From: an uncultured Lachnospira sp.
GTDB taxonomy: Bacteria; Bacillota; Clostridia; Lachnospirales; Lachnospiraceae
Assembly: GCA_934343805.1 (NCBI GenBank)
Contig: CAKRIN010000007.1
Coordinates: 41,902 to 105,901 of the forward strand
Length of the DNA: 64,000 nucleotides
Reading direction: 5' to 3'
In this document: positions 7,831 through 16,268 of the stretch, piece by piece
How positions within the stretch are numbered: position 1 is the first letter of the stretch
Layout of the letters: the number at the start of each line of letters is the position of its first letter
Notes under the pieces: model-generated
The model's input: the letters and a program-made list of their open reading frames with translations, nothing else
Told to the model about the DNA's origin: nothing
Databases searched by the model: none
Made by a program: the position numbers and the translations under genes

Positions 7831-10269
7831 TTGAAAAAGAACAGATCAACATATTTGCTTTTTCTTATGCCATTGATATATGCAGCTGTATCTGTAATTG
7901 TTGTGTGGTTTGTCAGAACAAGTGGAACATATCCGCTTGGCTCAGATACAATGTATCATATATACAGGGGCAACTATGTATACAATTCCATAAAAGCAGG
8001 TAACTTGTATCCGATGTATGATCCGATGTGGTATAACGGCGTTGAATTATTACGTTTCTGGGCGCCATTGCCTGCTTATTTTATTGCATTATGCCAATTG
8101 ATTGCAGGTGGAAGCCAGATGGGTGGCTACCTGGTGTTTGTAGGAGCAATATGCTTTTGGGGAGCTTTACCATGGCTTTTTGCAGGCTATAAACTGGAAA
8201 GACCATTCCTTGGAGCATTTATGGGACTGATATGGTTCTTTATGCCTAATAATCTCGTTGCGTTCTTTGCTGAAGGTAATCTGGCAAGGTCACTAAGCAT
8301 GGTATTTCTGCCAGTGTTTATATATGCAGCTGCAATGTATTTAAGGTATATGTACTTAAGGTATATTCCTATGATGATAATAAGCTTTATGTTTATAATT
8401 ATGTGTCATTTAGGATATGCAGGTATGGTTGCTTTGGCGGTAATATTATACTGTATAGTATATCTTATACAAAAAGGCAGAAAGAAAGCAGTGGCAGATG
8501 TAATAATATCGATGCTTGCCGGGTTTATGATACTGGGAATATGGATTGTTGCATCACTTAATGGAGGAATAACTTCACTTGATAATTCAGAAAATATGGC
8601 TAATTTTTTCCAGAATATATGGGTGTCACTTAATCCTGTAAGAAGGATTAAGAATGGTAATGTAGATTTCTATTTTGGACTGGCAGCAGCTATTATTGCT
8701 GTATTTGGCGCATTTTTTGGATATAAGAAATCAAGGACTGGATTTATTACAGCAATTATAATTCTTATACTTACTACTAATGGTATATATCCGGTTCTTA
8801 AATTACTTCCGGGAAGCCAGTATTTATGGATGCTGAGATTTATTTCAATAGCATTGTGCATGATTCTTATGAGCTTTCTTATGTGGAACACATTAAAAAA
8901 GCCTTTTGTTGTGATAATGTGTGTATTGCTCCTTGCTGATATCATTCCATCTGTGACACTGATTACTGGTAATCATAATTCGGAATCTGTAGAAGACAGA
9001 ATAGAAACAACACAGGATAACACGCTGATATCTAAGGCAAAAGAGATTACCACACAGAGAATGGCATTGATGGATGAGAGCAGTCTTGGATCAATGGGAG
9101 CATGGCTTGTTTCAGGTTATGGTAATGGCGTGGCCTCAACATTTGGAGCAGGAAGAGAGGCTGCAAATACAGCTGTTAATATAGTTAATCTCAATAAAGC
9201 TCTTGCGAACAGTAAGTTTTATTACATGTTTGACAGATGTCTTGAACTTGGCAATGATACTGTGCTTGTGAGGAAATCACTTCTTAAACAATATGGAGAT
9301 ACTATAGATAATCTTGATATGGCAGCAACTGCTAATGGATATTCTATGGTTGAAGATAATGGAACATATAGATTGTATCATATTGATGTAAGTGGAAACT
9401 GGGGAACGGTATGTAATTACGAGGCAATTGCTATAGGTACAGGTGCGGACAATATTACGATGCAGTTCCCTGTAGCAAAAGAAGGAAAGTCTGATAATCT
9501 TAATGATTACACATATAAGGAGCTGGCAGAGTATAAAGAAATATTTCTGGATGGATTCACATATGATGATAAGGAGGAAGCAGAGCGTCTGCTTATAAGA
9601 CTTAGCCAGTCTGGAGTGAGAGTTATTATATATGCTGATGGAATTCCTCTTAACAAAGATACACATACACAGACATTTCTTGGGGTTACATGCAGTTCAA
9701 TTGCATTTAGTAACGGATATCCAGATATGGATACAAGAATAGGAAAGATATATCCGGATATGTTTCCGCAAGGGCATACAACCTGGAATACTGTATATCT
9801 TGATGGACTTGACAGGACATGGGGAACATTCTACGATAACGGACTTAAACTTGCCTTTTATGGAACTGTTAAGAATGAAAATATAGTTGTAACAGGACTT
9901 AATCTCACATATTTCTATAGCCTCACAGGAGATCAGGCTATAGGAAAGCTTCTGGATAATATGACTGGACTTACATCGGAAAAACTGCCATTAAGAAAGA
10001 TTGTTCCATTAAAGATAGAATATTCTGATAACAGCATAAGTGTTATATCTAATAGTGATAATGTTAATACAACTCTGTCTTATCATGATATATTTAATTC
10101 TGAATCAGAGATATATGGAGAGAATAATCTGTTGTATGTTAACAAAGGAACAACGGTTATTAACATGAAAGTTCCGTATTTATGGCAGGGTGCTGTAATA
10201 AGTGGATTAGGAATACTTATAACTATTATATGGATTATAATTAAAAGACGCAGACTCAGCCATTTATAA
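7831..10269 (+). CDS. Large PTPS-related integral membrane protein (PF10131-like), XrtG locus
   Basis: 812 residues with TTG start at 7831, ggag at 7821-7824; the TTG at 7819 is part of the RBS. About a dozen membrane spans fill residues 1-380, opening with LGSDTMYHIYRGNYVYNSIK and FWAPLPAYFIAL, which match the PTPS-related/YfhO-like glycosyltransferase-C style membrane family. A long extracytoplasmic region (about 400-770) follows, then one final span and a basic tail KRRRLSHL. A GT-C architecture (membrane plus large outer domain) is consistent with moving sugars from a lipid carrier (inference). The downstream terminator's left arm lies within the last codons. Confidence 0.72.
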   Translation: MKKNRSTYLLFLMPLIYAAVSVIVVWFVRTSGTYPLGSDTMYHIYRGNYVYNSIKAGNLYPMYDPMWYNGVELLRFWAPLPAYFIALCQLIAGGSQMGGYLVFVGAICFWGALPWLFAGYKLERPFLGAFMGLIWFFMPNNLVAFFAEGNLARSLSMVFLPVFIYAAAMYLRYMYLRYIPMMIISFMFIIMCHLGYAGMVALAVILYCIVYLIQKGRKKAVADVIISMLAGFMILGIWIVASLNGGITSLDNSENMANFFQNIWVSLNPVRRIKNGNVDFYFGLAAAIIAVFGAFFGYKKSRTGFITAIIILILTTNGIYPVLKLLPGSQYLWMLRFISIALCMILMSFLMWNTLKKPFVVIMCVLLLADIIPSVTLITGNHNSESVEDRIETTQDNTLISKAKEITTQRMALMDESSLGSMGAWLVSGYGNGVASTFGAGREAANTAVNIVNLNKALANSKFYYMFDRCLELGNDTVLVRKSLLKQYGDTIDNLDMAATANGYSMVEDNGTYRLYHIDVSGNWGTVCNYEAIAIGTGADNITMQFPVAKEGKSDNLNDYTYKELAEYKEIFLDGFTYDDKEEAERLLIRLSQSGVRVIIYADGIPLNKDTHTQTFLGVTCSSIAFSNGYPDMDTRIGKIYPDMFPQGHTTWNTVYLDGLDRTWGTFYDNGLKLAFYGTVKNENIVVTGLNLTYFYSLTGDQAIGKLLDNMTGLTSEKLPLRKIVPLKIEYSDNSISVISNSDNVNTTLSYHDIFNSESEIYGENNLLYVNKGTTVINMKVPYLWQGAVISGLGILITIIWIIIKRRRLSHL

Positions 10270-10290
10270 CAGGCTGGGTCTGCGTTTTTT
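10247..10290 (+). terminator. Intrinsic terminator between convergent genes
   Basis: Long stem AGACGCAGACTCAGCC with GGCTGGGTCTGCG (10247-10262 / 10272-10284) followed by six T. Because the left side in the other direction is also T-rich, it may terminate the antiporter gene on the minus strand too. Confidence 0.88.
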
Positions 10291-11208
10291 CTATCTGATA
10301 AACAGATATGCAGTGTAGCATATATATAAGGTGACACAAACGGCTCCTTCTAACCGGTTCATATTCTTTTTCGTAAATGCAAATATAAATAATATAATGC
10401 TGCTTACCAGAAGTATTATACAATCTATCATAGATTCGGTAAGTACATGGAGAGGGTGTATTGTTGCTGACATACCCAGTATGAATAATATGTTAAAAAT
10501 ATTAGAACCAATAGCGTTACCTAATGCCAGCCCGCTATCCCCTTTTCTTGTAGCTACAATAGATGTTACAAGCTCTGGTAAAGATGTGCCAATTGCAACA
10601 ATTGTAAGACCGATGAAATTCTGGCTTACTCCGAAATTAGATGCAATAATACAGGCGTTATCAACTACCAGATTACCGCCAAATATAACAGCGGCAAGAC
10701 CGCCGGCTATAAAAATAAGACTTTTGGGTAGAGGCATTACCTTGCAGTCTTCTACAGATGATCTGTTTTTCAGTGCAGATATTATCATACATGTGATGTA
10801 TCCTATCATTCCGGCAAGGAGAATTATACCTTCAAGTCTGCTGAGTTTTCCGTCAATAAACATAAAAATAAGGATAACAGTAACAATGATGTTGAAAGGC
10901 ATATCGCGCTTTAGTATATCAAGATTGGTTTTAAAACCAGACATAAAGGCACAGATTCCAACAACAACGAGACCATTAAATATGTTGGAACCAACAATGT
11001 TGCTTATGGCAATATCATTGTTGCCAGATATTGCAGCATTGATGCTTACCGAAGCTTCTGGGGCGCTTGTTCCCATAGCAACAATTGTAAGACCTATAAT
11101 AACACTTGGTACTTTGAGAATTTTGGCAAGGGAAGAACTTCCCTCCACGAAGAAATCTGCTCCTTTTACTAAGAGAGCAAAGCCGATGAGTAGTAATAAA
11201 TATTCCAT
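10291..11208 (-). CDS. Calcium/sodium (CaCA family) antiporter, YrbG type
   Basis: 305 residues, about ten membrane spans arranged as two inverted repeats. Both alpha repeats are plain: GLTIVAMGTSAPEASVSINA...SNIVGSNIFN in the N half and GLTIVAIGTSLPELVTSIVA...GNAIGSNIFN in the C half, with the GTSxPE glutamates and GSNIFN asparagines that bind Ca2+ and Na+. Exchanges cations across the membrane. RBS ggaaaggagc lies just upstream of ATG 11208. The leader carries a yybP-ykoY element and a switchable terminator, so the exporter is likely induced by Mn2+; this argues that Mn2+ (or both Mn2+ and Ca2+) may be its physiological cargo, as with other riboswitch-linked exporters. Confidence 0.9.
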   Translation of the reverse strand: MEYLLLLIGFALLVKGADFFVEGSSSLAKILKVPSVIIGLTIVAMGTSAPEASVSINAAISGNNDIAISNIVGSNIFNGLVVVGICAFMSGFKTNLDILKRDMPFNIIVTVILIFMFIDGKLSRLEGIILLAGMIGYITCMIISALKNRSSVEDCKVMPLPKSLIFIAGGLAAVIFGGNLVVDNACIIASNFGVSQNFIGLTIVAIGTSLPELVTSIVATRKGDSGLALGNAIGSNIFNILFILGMSATIHPLHVLTESMIDCIILLVSSIILFIFAFTKKNMNRLEGAVCVTLYICYTAYLFIR

Positions 11209-11240
11209 AAATGCTCCTTTCCGCGATAAAGAAATGGAAT

Positions 11241-11287
11241 ATAAAAAGAGACCTTTATCGCATCAAAAATGAATTGATAAAAGTCTC
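11241..11287 (-). terminator. Riboswitch-controlled terminator of the antiporter gene
   Basis: On the minus strand GAGACTTTTATC (plus 11287-11276) pairs with GATAAAGGTCTC (plus 11259-11248) and is followed by TTTTTAT. The 5' arm is also the 3' strand of the riboswitch P1 helix, so ligand-stabilised P1 and the terminator are mutually exclusive: an ON switch. Confidence 0.82.
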
Positions 11288-11370
11288 GTTAATTATAATA
11301 ATAACCGGCCATATGGCGTGATGACGACTATTATTGCATCTGGGAAGATGCTAACTACTCCCTCTTATTA
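11276..11370 (-). ncRNA. yybP-ykoY (Mn2+) riboswitch
   Basis: Read on the minus strand, the leader shows the conserved blocks in order: AGAGGGAGTAG at the 5' side (plus 11368-11358), a small hairpin GCATC/GATGC, ATAATAGTCGTCATCACG, GGCCGGTTATTAT closing the long helix, and AACGAGACTTTTAT at the 3' side. These match the yybP-ykoY aptamer (GGGGAGUAG, GUCGUCA, CCGGCUU, CAAGACCUUU) as known from the Lactococcus Mn2+-binding structure. Located about 70 nt upstream of the antiporter start. Confidence 0.88.
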
Positions 11371-11404
11371 ACAATATATTAATATATATGCTAATGCGTG
11401 TCAA

Positions 11405-11983
11405 TTATTTACTGATAATATTATTCTGGCAAAGAGAAATAAAATATTCGTGGATTCTTGAATCATCTGATAATTCAGGATGGAAAGCAAGACCAACCTG
11501 ATTATTGTACTGTACAGCAACAATTCGGTCATCAACTGTTGCAAGTACATCAACGTGATCATTGACAGATGAAACAAAAGGCGCGCGGATGAAGGTCATA
11601 GGAAATTCACCAAAACCTTTTAGTGAGGCAGTTCTTATGAAACTGCCAAGCTGTCTGCCATATGCATTTCTCCTTACTGTAACAGGAAGGGTGCCGATAT
11701 GTACATTATTATCATTGTCAATATGCTCGGCTAAAAGAATCAGACCGGCACAGGTTGCAAGGGTTGGGAGTCCATCTGTAATTAAATCTTTGATAGTATC
11801 CAGCATATCAAGCTTTCTTAAAAGCTGCCCCTGGACAGTGCTTTCTCCACCTGGAAGAATGAGCCCATCAATACCGTTAAGATCATCTTTCTGACGTATT
11901 TCAACTGCGTCATGACCGATTTTTTCAATTATGTGTTTGTGCTCAATAAATGCACCCTGTACGGCGAGAATACCTATTTTCAT
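11405..11983 (-). CDS. pdxT: Pyridoxal 5'-phosphate synthase glutaminase subunit
   Basis: 192 residues, usual length. Class I glutamine amidotransferase fold: start MKIGILAVQGAFIEH, GLILPGGEST oxyanion region, nucleophile Cys in LATCAGLILLA (about residue 79), and the His/Glu pair in AFHPELSDD. It releases ammonia from glutamine and channels it to PdxS. Lies 37 bp downstream of pdxS in the same direction, a standard pdxST pair for de novo vitamin B6. Confidence 0.95.
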   Translation of the reverse strand: MKIGILAVQGAFIEHKHIIEKIGHDAVEIRQKDDLNGIDGLILPGGESTVQGQLLRKLDMLDTIKDLITDGLPTLATCAGLILLAEHIDNDNNVHIGTLPVTVRRNAYGRQLGSFIRTASLKGFGEFPMTFIRAPFVSSVNDHVDVLATVDDRIVAVQYNNQVGLAFHPELSDDSRIHEYFISLCQNNIISK

Positions 11984-12020
11984 ATAATTCCTCTTTTCTG
12001 GACAGATAGTATTATTGTTA

Positions 12021-12902
12021 CTATCTTCCTCTTTCCTCCATGATTATCTGGATTTCGCTAGGATTAATACCAACCATAGCTTCGCCTAAATCTTCTGATA
12101 ACTTTGCAATAAGCGCAGCGTCTGTGTAATTAGTAACAGCCTGAACTATGGCAGATGCTCTCTTTGCAGGATTTCCAGACTTGAATATACCGGAACCTAC
12201 GAATACACCCTCGGCACCTAGCTGCATCATTAGTGCAGCATCAGCAGGAGTAGCAACACCACCGGCAGCAAAGTTTACAACAGGAAGTTTTCCATTATCA
12301 TGTACATAGAGGACAAGGTCATATGGAACCTGTAACTGTTTAGCTTCTTCAAAAAGCTCATCCTTCTGCATAGATGTTATCTTTCTGATTTCTGAATTCA
12401 TCTTTCTCATGTGGCGTACAGCCTGAACAACATCTCCTGTACCAGGTTCGCCCTTTGTTCTTATCATAGAAGCACCCTCGTTGATTCTTCTTAAAGCCTC
12501 GCCTAAATCTCTTGCGCCACATACGAAAGGTACTTTGAACTGTGTCTTATCAATATGGTATACATCATCAGCAGGAGACAATACTTCAGATTCATCAATA
12601 TAGTCAATTTCAATTGCCTGTAAAATCTGTGCTTCAACAAAGTGACCTATACGGCATTTGGCCATAACAGGTATACTTACTGCATCCTGAATACCTTTTA
12701 TCATTTTAGGGTCACTCATACGTGATACACCGCCAGCAGCTCTTATGTCAGCGGGGATTCTTTCAAGAGCCATAACGGCACATGCACCAGCTGCCTCTGC
12801 AATCTTTGCCTGTTCCGGTGTGGTAACGTCCATGATAACACCACCCTTTAACATCTGTGCCAAACCCTTATTTAACTCATACTGTGAATTATTAGTTGTC
12901 AT
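12021..12902 (-). CDS. pdxS: Pyridoxal 5'-phosphate synthase lyase subunit
   Basis: 293 residues, one of the most conserved proteins in the window. [19 protein letters not shown] at the N terminus, the first reactive Lys in [13 protein letters not shown] (about residue 81), [15 protein letters not shown], and the second Lys in [13 protein letters not shown] (about 150), followed by [17 protein letters not shown]. Condenses ribose 5-phosphate, glyceraldehyde 3-phosphate and PdxT-derived ammonia to PLP. Strong RBS (aaggaggtca on the minus strand) ahead of ATG 12902. First gene of the pdxST operon; an inverted repeat lies 58-77 bp upstream. Confidence 0.97.
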   Translation of the reverse strand: MTTNNSQYELNKGLAQMLKGGVIMDVTTPEQAKIAEAAGACAVMALERIPADIRAAGGVSRMSDPKMIKGIQDAVSIPVMAKCRIGHFVEAQILQAIEIDYIDESEVLSPADDVYHIDKTQFKVPFVCGARDLGEALRRINEGASMIRTKGEPGTGDVVQAVRHMRKMNSEIRKITSMQKDELFEEAKQLQVPYDLVLYVHDNGKLPVVNFAAGGVATPADAALMMQLGAEGVFVGSGIFKSGNPAKRASAIVQAVTNYTDAALIAKLSEDLGEAMVGINPSEIQIIMEERGR

Positions 12903-12959
12903 AACTGACCTCCTTGATTACATATTTGTAATTGATTTTTACATATAATATTGCACAAC

Positions 12960-12979
12960 TGACTATAACAAAATAGTCA
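12960..12979 (-). promoter_or_regulatory. Inverted repeat upstream of pdxS
   Basis: TGACTAT-N6-ATAGTCA, perfect 7-bp arms, in the pdxS leader. Could be an operator or a weak hairpin; no matching regulator gene is present nearby. Confidence 0.4.
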
Positions 12980-13029
12980 ATTTGATATAAATATTACATG
13001 CCAGAATAAGGCCAGATGAGATTGTATAA

Positions 13030-13701
13030 TTATTCAAGCACAAGTAAAAGTGCCATCTTGAATCTTTCATTAGCTGTTACATTATGAAGGCCATTCTTTT
13101 CAAAATGGAAGCATTCTCCGGCGCTTATTTCATAATCTTTACCTTCATAACCGATAGTAGCTTTTCCATCAAGTGCGAAAACTATAGCATTACCAGGTGC
13201 ACGATGAGGAGTAAGACCAGTACCCTTATCAAATGCCATAAGCACATATTTCATAGTAGGATTGCTTACGACATCCATATTGGCAATGCTGCCTTCCTCG
13301 TAAGATATAAGGTCTTTAAGTGCAAATACTTCGTTAGCTTTTACGTTTTTGTTCATAATGTTCTCCTTACTTAAAATTAATTCTGTGTATACAAGACCAG
13401 TGTTGGTCTGCATTCCGCATAGTGTCTTTTCTGGAACAATAACAGCCGTGTCAGGAAGAAGAGTAACAGTATCAGGTTTCGTTCCAAGAAGAAATTCGCC
13501 AGTGCCGGCAGCACCAATATACATAGTCATCCGGTCATAGCTTTCCTGACTTATGGAAGTATCCTTTCCCATAGAAAAGAATGTTACTTTGTTGACTGAT
13601 CCAAGCATGGAATCTCTGGAAATTGTCATGCCATCTCTTATCGGACGCATGTTTTCAATAGTAAATACATGATTCATATAGTTTTCTATGTTTCCTTTCA
13701 T
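13030..13701 (-). CDS. Cupin-domain protein (bicupin-like)
   Basis: 223 residues, soluble. Two cupin-like halves: N-terminal beta-rich region with MYIGAAGTGEFLLG, and a C-terminal cupin LTPHRAPGNAIVFALDGKATIGYEG ... AGECFHFEKNGLHNV. In the second half the HxH...E metal set is incomplete (HRA replaces HxH) while the second-motif His is kept, so metal binding is doubtful. Such cupins in Clostridia are often divergent from an HxlR regulator, and the decayed HxlR fragment 84 bp away fits that. Substrate unknown; a small-molecule sensor or isomerase is possible. Confidence 0.72.
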   Translation of the reverse strand: MKGNIENYMNHVFTIENMRPIRDGMTISRDSMLGSVNKVTFFSMGKDTSISQESYDRMTMYIGAAGTGEFLLGTKPDTVTLLPDTAVIVPEKTLCGMQTNTGLVYTELILSKENIMNKNVKANEVFALKDLISYEEGSIANMDVVSNPTMKYVLMAFDKGTGLTPHRAPGNAIVFALDGKATIGYEGKDYEISAGECFHFEKNGLHNVTANERFKMALLLVLE

Positions 13702-13784
13702 TAGTATTATTGTCCTTTTTCTTAATATATATTAAAATATAATAAATGGGAAGTACGCACATTTAAGTTATATACCTACCTGAA

Positions 13785-13979
13785 GTAAAGCGTAAGGAGA
13801 ATAAGACTCTGAGCAGTACATTAAAGGAGATGGAAGCAGACGGATTGATTATAAGGAATGAGTATCCGCAGATTTCACCCAAAGTTTAATATAGTTTATC
13901 GCCAAAAGGAAAGTCTCTTATACCTATACTCGTATCTATGTGTGAATGGGGAAGAGAACATAAAGAATTGACATTATAA
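13785..13979 (+). pseudogene. Remnant of an HxlR-family transcriptional regulator
   Basis: Reading in the frame of 13785, the DNA encodes TLSSTLKEMEADGLIIRNEY then PQISPKV, an in-frame TAA at 13887, then YSLSPKGKSLIPILVSMCEW and GREHKELTL before a final TAA at 13977. This is the C-terminal two thirds of an HxlR winged helix (LxxxLKELExDGLIxR...PxxVEYxLTxxGxSLxPIL). The stop replaces the expected Glu codon of KVEYSL, and the N-terminal third with the start codon is missing. Followed by an intrinsic terminator. The cupin gene runs divergently from it, so the deletion removed the shared promoter side of a regulator-target pair. Confidence 0.8.
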
Positions 13980-14027
13980 AATAGATGTACTATCATCCAA
14001 ACAAGATGTAGGTACATCTATTTTTAT
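13978..14027 (+). terminator. Intrinsic terminator of the HxlR remnant
   Basis: Stem ATAGATGTAC / GTACATCTAT (13981-13990 with 14012-14021), extended by A-T pairs, followed by a T-rich tail. Survives downstream of the pseudogene and lies just before the MarR gene's RBS. Confidence 0.8.
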
Positions 14028-14044
14028 TTATCAGGAGGTCTGAT

Positions 14045-14530
14045 ATGGATGATTCAGAAAGAAAGATAACGAAGATTGCAAGAGAAGCTGCCAAGTTCAC
14101 TGTGCAGACAATGAAAGAGGAAGGTATAGGAACAGCGGAATTTGACTTCATTCATCTTGTAAGACATAATCCGGGAATAACACAGGCAGATGTAAGAGAA
14201 CGATTAAAGATAGATAAGGGAGCAGCGGCCAGAAGGGCGGCAAGCCTTGAGAATAAAGGATATCTGTATAGAAAGCCGAATCCTGATGATGGGAGAAGCC
14301 AGTTATTATATGCTACAGAAAAGGCAGAACAGTTAAAGAACTCAAAGGCTAATATAGAAGGTAAATTCTATGAATGGCTTCTTGAAGGTTTTAACGATGA
14401 AGAAAGACAGTCATTCTGTGAGCTTCTTGACAAACTGTACTGGCGTTCTAAGCAGGAAAGACGGGCAGGATTTGTACATGTGGCAGAAAGAGTTGCAGCT
14501 GCTGGAAAAGAGGATAATGTACATGAATAA
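14045..14530 (+). CDS. MarR-family transcriptional regulator
   Basis: 161 residues. Central winged helix-turn-helix: DFIHLVRHNPGITQADVRER, LKIDKGAAARRAASLENKGY with wing RKPNPDDGRSQLLYATEKAE, the DxRxxxxxLT-like wing typical of MarR. Strong RBS aggagg at 14033-14038. The ABC exporter's ATG at 14523 lies inside this gene's last codons, so regulator and exporter form one operon; MarR proteins next to exporters usually repress them and are relieved by the exported compound or a related ligand. Confidence 0.88.
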   Translation: MDDSERKITKIAREAAKFTVQTMKEEGIGTAEFDFIHLVRHNPGITQADVRERLKIDKGAAARRAASLENKGYLYRKPNPDDGRSQLLYATEKAEQLKNSKANIEGKFYEWLLEGFNDEERQSFCELLDKLYWRSKQERRAGFVHVAERVAAAGKEDNVHE

Positions 14531-16268
14531 TAAGTGTAAGAATAGTCACACGACTGATCGTGTTTCATATTATTTTAAGTCAGAGTGGCATATTCTTGTG
14601 ATAATAACTATTTCTGGTCTGATATATAATATCGGTCTGCTTGCAGGACCATGGTTTGAAGGAAGAATGACGGGGTGTCTTGTTGATATTCTTGGTGGTG
14701 ATGCAGTATTTACGGATATGCTTACTATTGTTATATGTTATGTTTTGTCTATTGCGGTTGTACAGATATCAAGATACATAAAACGTTTCTATGTCAGAAG
14801 GTTTTCTAATAATGTTAACAGAAATATGAAAGAAGTTCTGTATAACAGCCTTGTACATAAGACAAGGTTACAGCTTCATGAAGAAGGAGCAGGAGATATT
14901 CTTACGAAGGCTATTCTTGATGTTGATGACTGTGCAGAAGGAATGAGAAAGTTCACAACAGAGATATTTGATACTGGAGTGGCGTTAACAGCATATGCAG
15001 GAATGCTTTTGCTCTATGACTGGAGACTGGCACTTATAAGCATGATATTTCCACCGGTATCATATATTCTTGCTGAAAAAATGAAGATCGTTGTACAGAA
15101 AACAAGTACAGAATATAAAGCCCAGTCTGGAAAACTTAGTGCAGCAACACTTGACAGAGCAGGTAATGCTGTAACTTATCGTGTATATGGCTGTGAACAG
15201 GAAAGAAAGCAGGCGTATGAGGATAATTTATCAGCATATGAACATTCGGCGGTCAGGGCAAATATATGGGGAACAGCATTTCCACCTATATATCGTGTAA
15301 TATCACTTGCCGGAGTTATATTTATTCTATATTTCGGAAGCAGAAATGTATTGGGGATGGGGTGGAAAAGCTGGAATATAGCGGCACTGACCACATTCGT
15401 ATCATGCTTTGCCAAGCTATCAGAAAAATCATCACATGCTGCAAAGCTGTTTAATGCAGTACATAAAGCGCAGGTTTCATGGAAGAGGATAAAACCTCTT
15501 ATGAAGTACGAAGAGTATAACGAAGCAGATAAAGAAGTAAAATGCAATAATCTTGATATAATTGACTTAACATTTGCTTATCCTGGAAGCAGCAATATAT
15601 TTGAAAATGTTACGCTTAATGCTAAAAAAGGCGACATTATTGGTGTTACTGGAGCTGTTGCCAGTGGTAAATCTACATTTGGAAAGGTATTTCTATGCGA
15701 ATATCCATATAATGGAAGTATAAAGATAGATGGAGATGAACTTGATAAGCTAGATGATACCAGAAAAGCAGGACTTGTTGCATATCTTGGACATGATCCG
15801 GAATTATTTAATGATACAGTTAAGAATAATATCCTGATGGGAGAAAATGCTGATATAACACCTCTTCTAAATTCTGTATGCTTTGAGGGTGAAGTGAATG
15901 ATATGGAGAATGGACAGGACACAATGATTGGAAATACGGGAGTCAGGTTATCAGGAGGGCAGGCCCAGCGTCTGGCTCTTGCAAGAACTCTTTGCCATAA
16001 GAAACCATTAATCATACTGGATGATCCATTTTCTGCGCTTGATAAGCAGACAGAGAAAGAAGTGTTTAATAACATGAAAAAATACACTTCAGACAGTATA
16101 GTGATTCTTATATCACACAGATTATATCTGTTCCCACAGATGGATAAAGTTGTATGGATTGATAAAGGAAGAGCTGAAACTGGAACACATGAAGAGATTA
16201 TGAAAATGTGTCCGAAGTACGCAGCCCTTTATAATGAACAGAAAGGTGGAGAGACGGATGCAGGGTAA
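14523..16268 (+). CDS. ABC exporter half-transporter A (degenerate catalytic glutamate)
   Basis: 581 residues from ATG 14523 (RBS aagagga 14508-14514), overlapping the MarR gene by 8 bp. Six membrane helices (about 25-320) then a nucleotide-binding domain: Walker A GAVASGKSTFGK, signature LSGGQAQRLALART, Walker B LIILDDPFSALD, H-loop ISHR. The catalytic Glu after Walker B is Asp, while the signature is canonical. The next gene has the reverse pattern, as in heterodimeric exporters of the TM287/288 or BmrCD kind. Exports drugs, peptides or lipids; cargo unknown. Confidence 0.92.
   Translation: MNNKCKNSHTTDRVSYYFKSEWHILVIITISGLIYNIGLLAGPWFEGRMTGCLVDILGGDAVFTDMLTIVICYVLSIAVVQISRYIKRFYVRRFSNNVNRNMKEVLYNSLVHKTRLQLHEEGAGDILTKAILDVDDCAEGMRKFTTEIFDTGVALTAYAGMLLLYDWRLALISMIFPPVSYILAEKMKIVVQKTSTEYKAQSGKLSAATLDRAGNAVTYRVYGCEQERKQAYEDNLSAYEHSAVRANIWGTAFPPIYRVISLAGVIFILYFGSRNVLGMGWKSWNIAALTTFVSCFAKLSEKSSHAAKLFNAVHKAQVSWKRIKPLMKYEEYNEADKEVKCNNLDIIDLTFAYPGSSNIFENVTLNAKKGDIIGVTGAVASGKSTFGKVFLCEYPYNGSIKIDGDELDKLDDTRKAGLVAYLGHDPELFNDTVKNNILMGENADITPLLNSVCFEGEVNDMENGQDTMIGNTGVRLSGGQAQRLALARTLCHKKPLIILDDPFSALDKQTEKEVFNNMKKYTSDSIVILISHRLYLFPQMDKVVWIDKGRAETGTHEEIMKMCPKYAALYNEQKGGETDAG

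Noticed and set aside
10331-11272. A 313-codon open frame on the plus strand opposite the CaCA antiporter
   Set aside because: It is antisense to a protein with clear alpha repeats, has no RBS, and its composition follows the low-complexity shadow of membrane codons.
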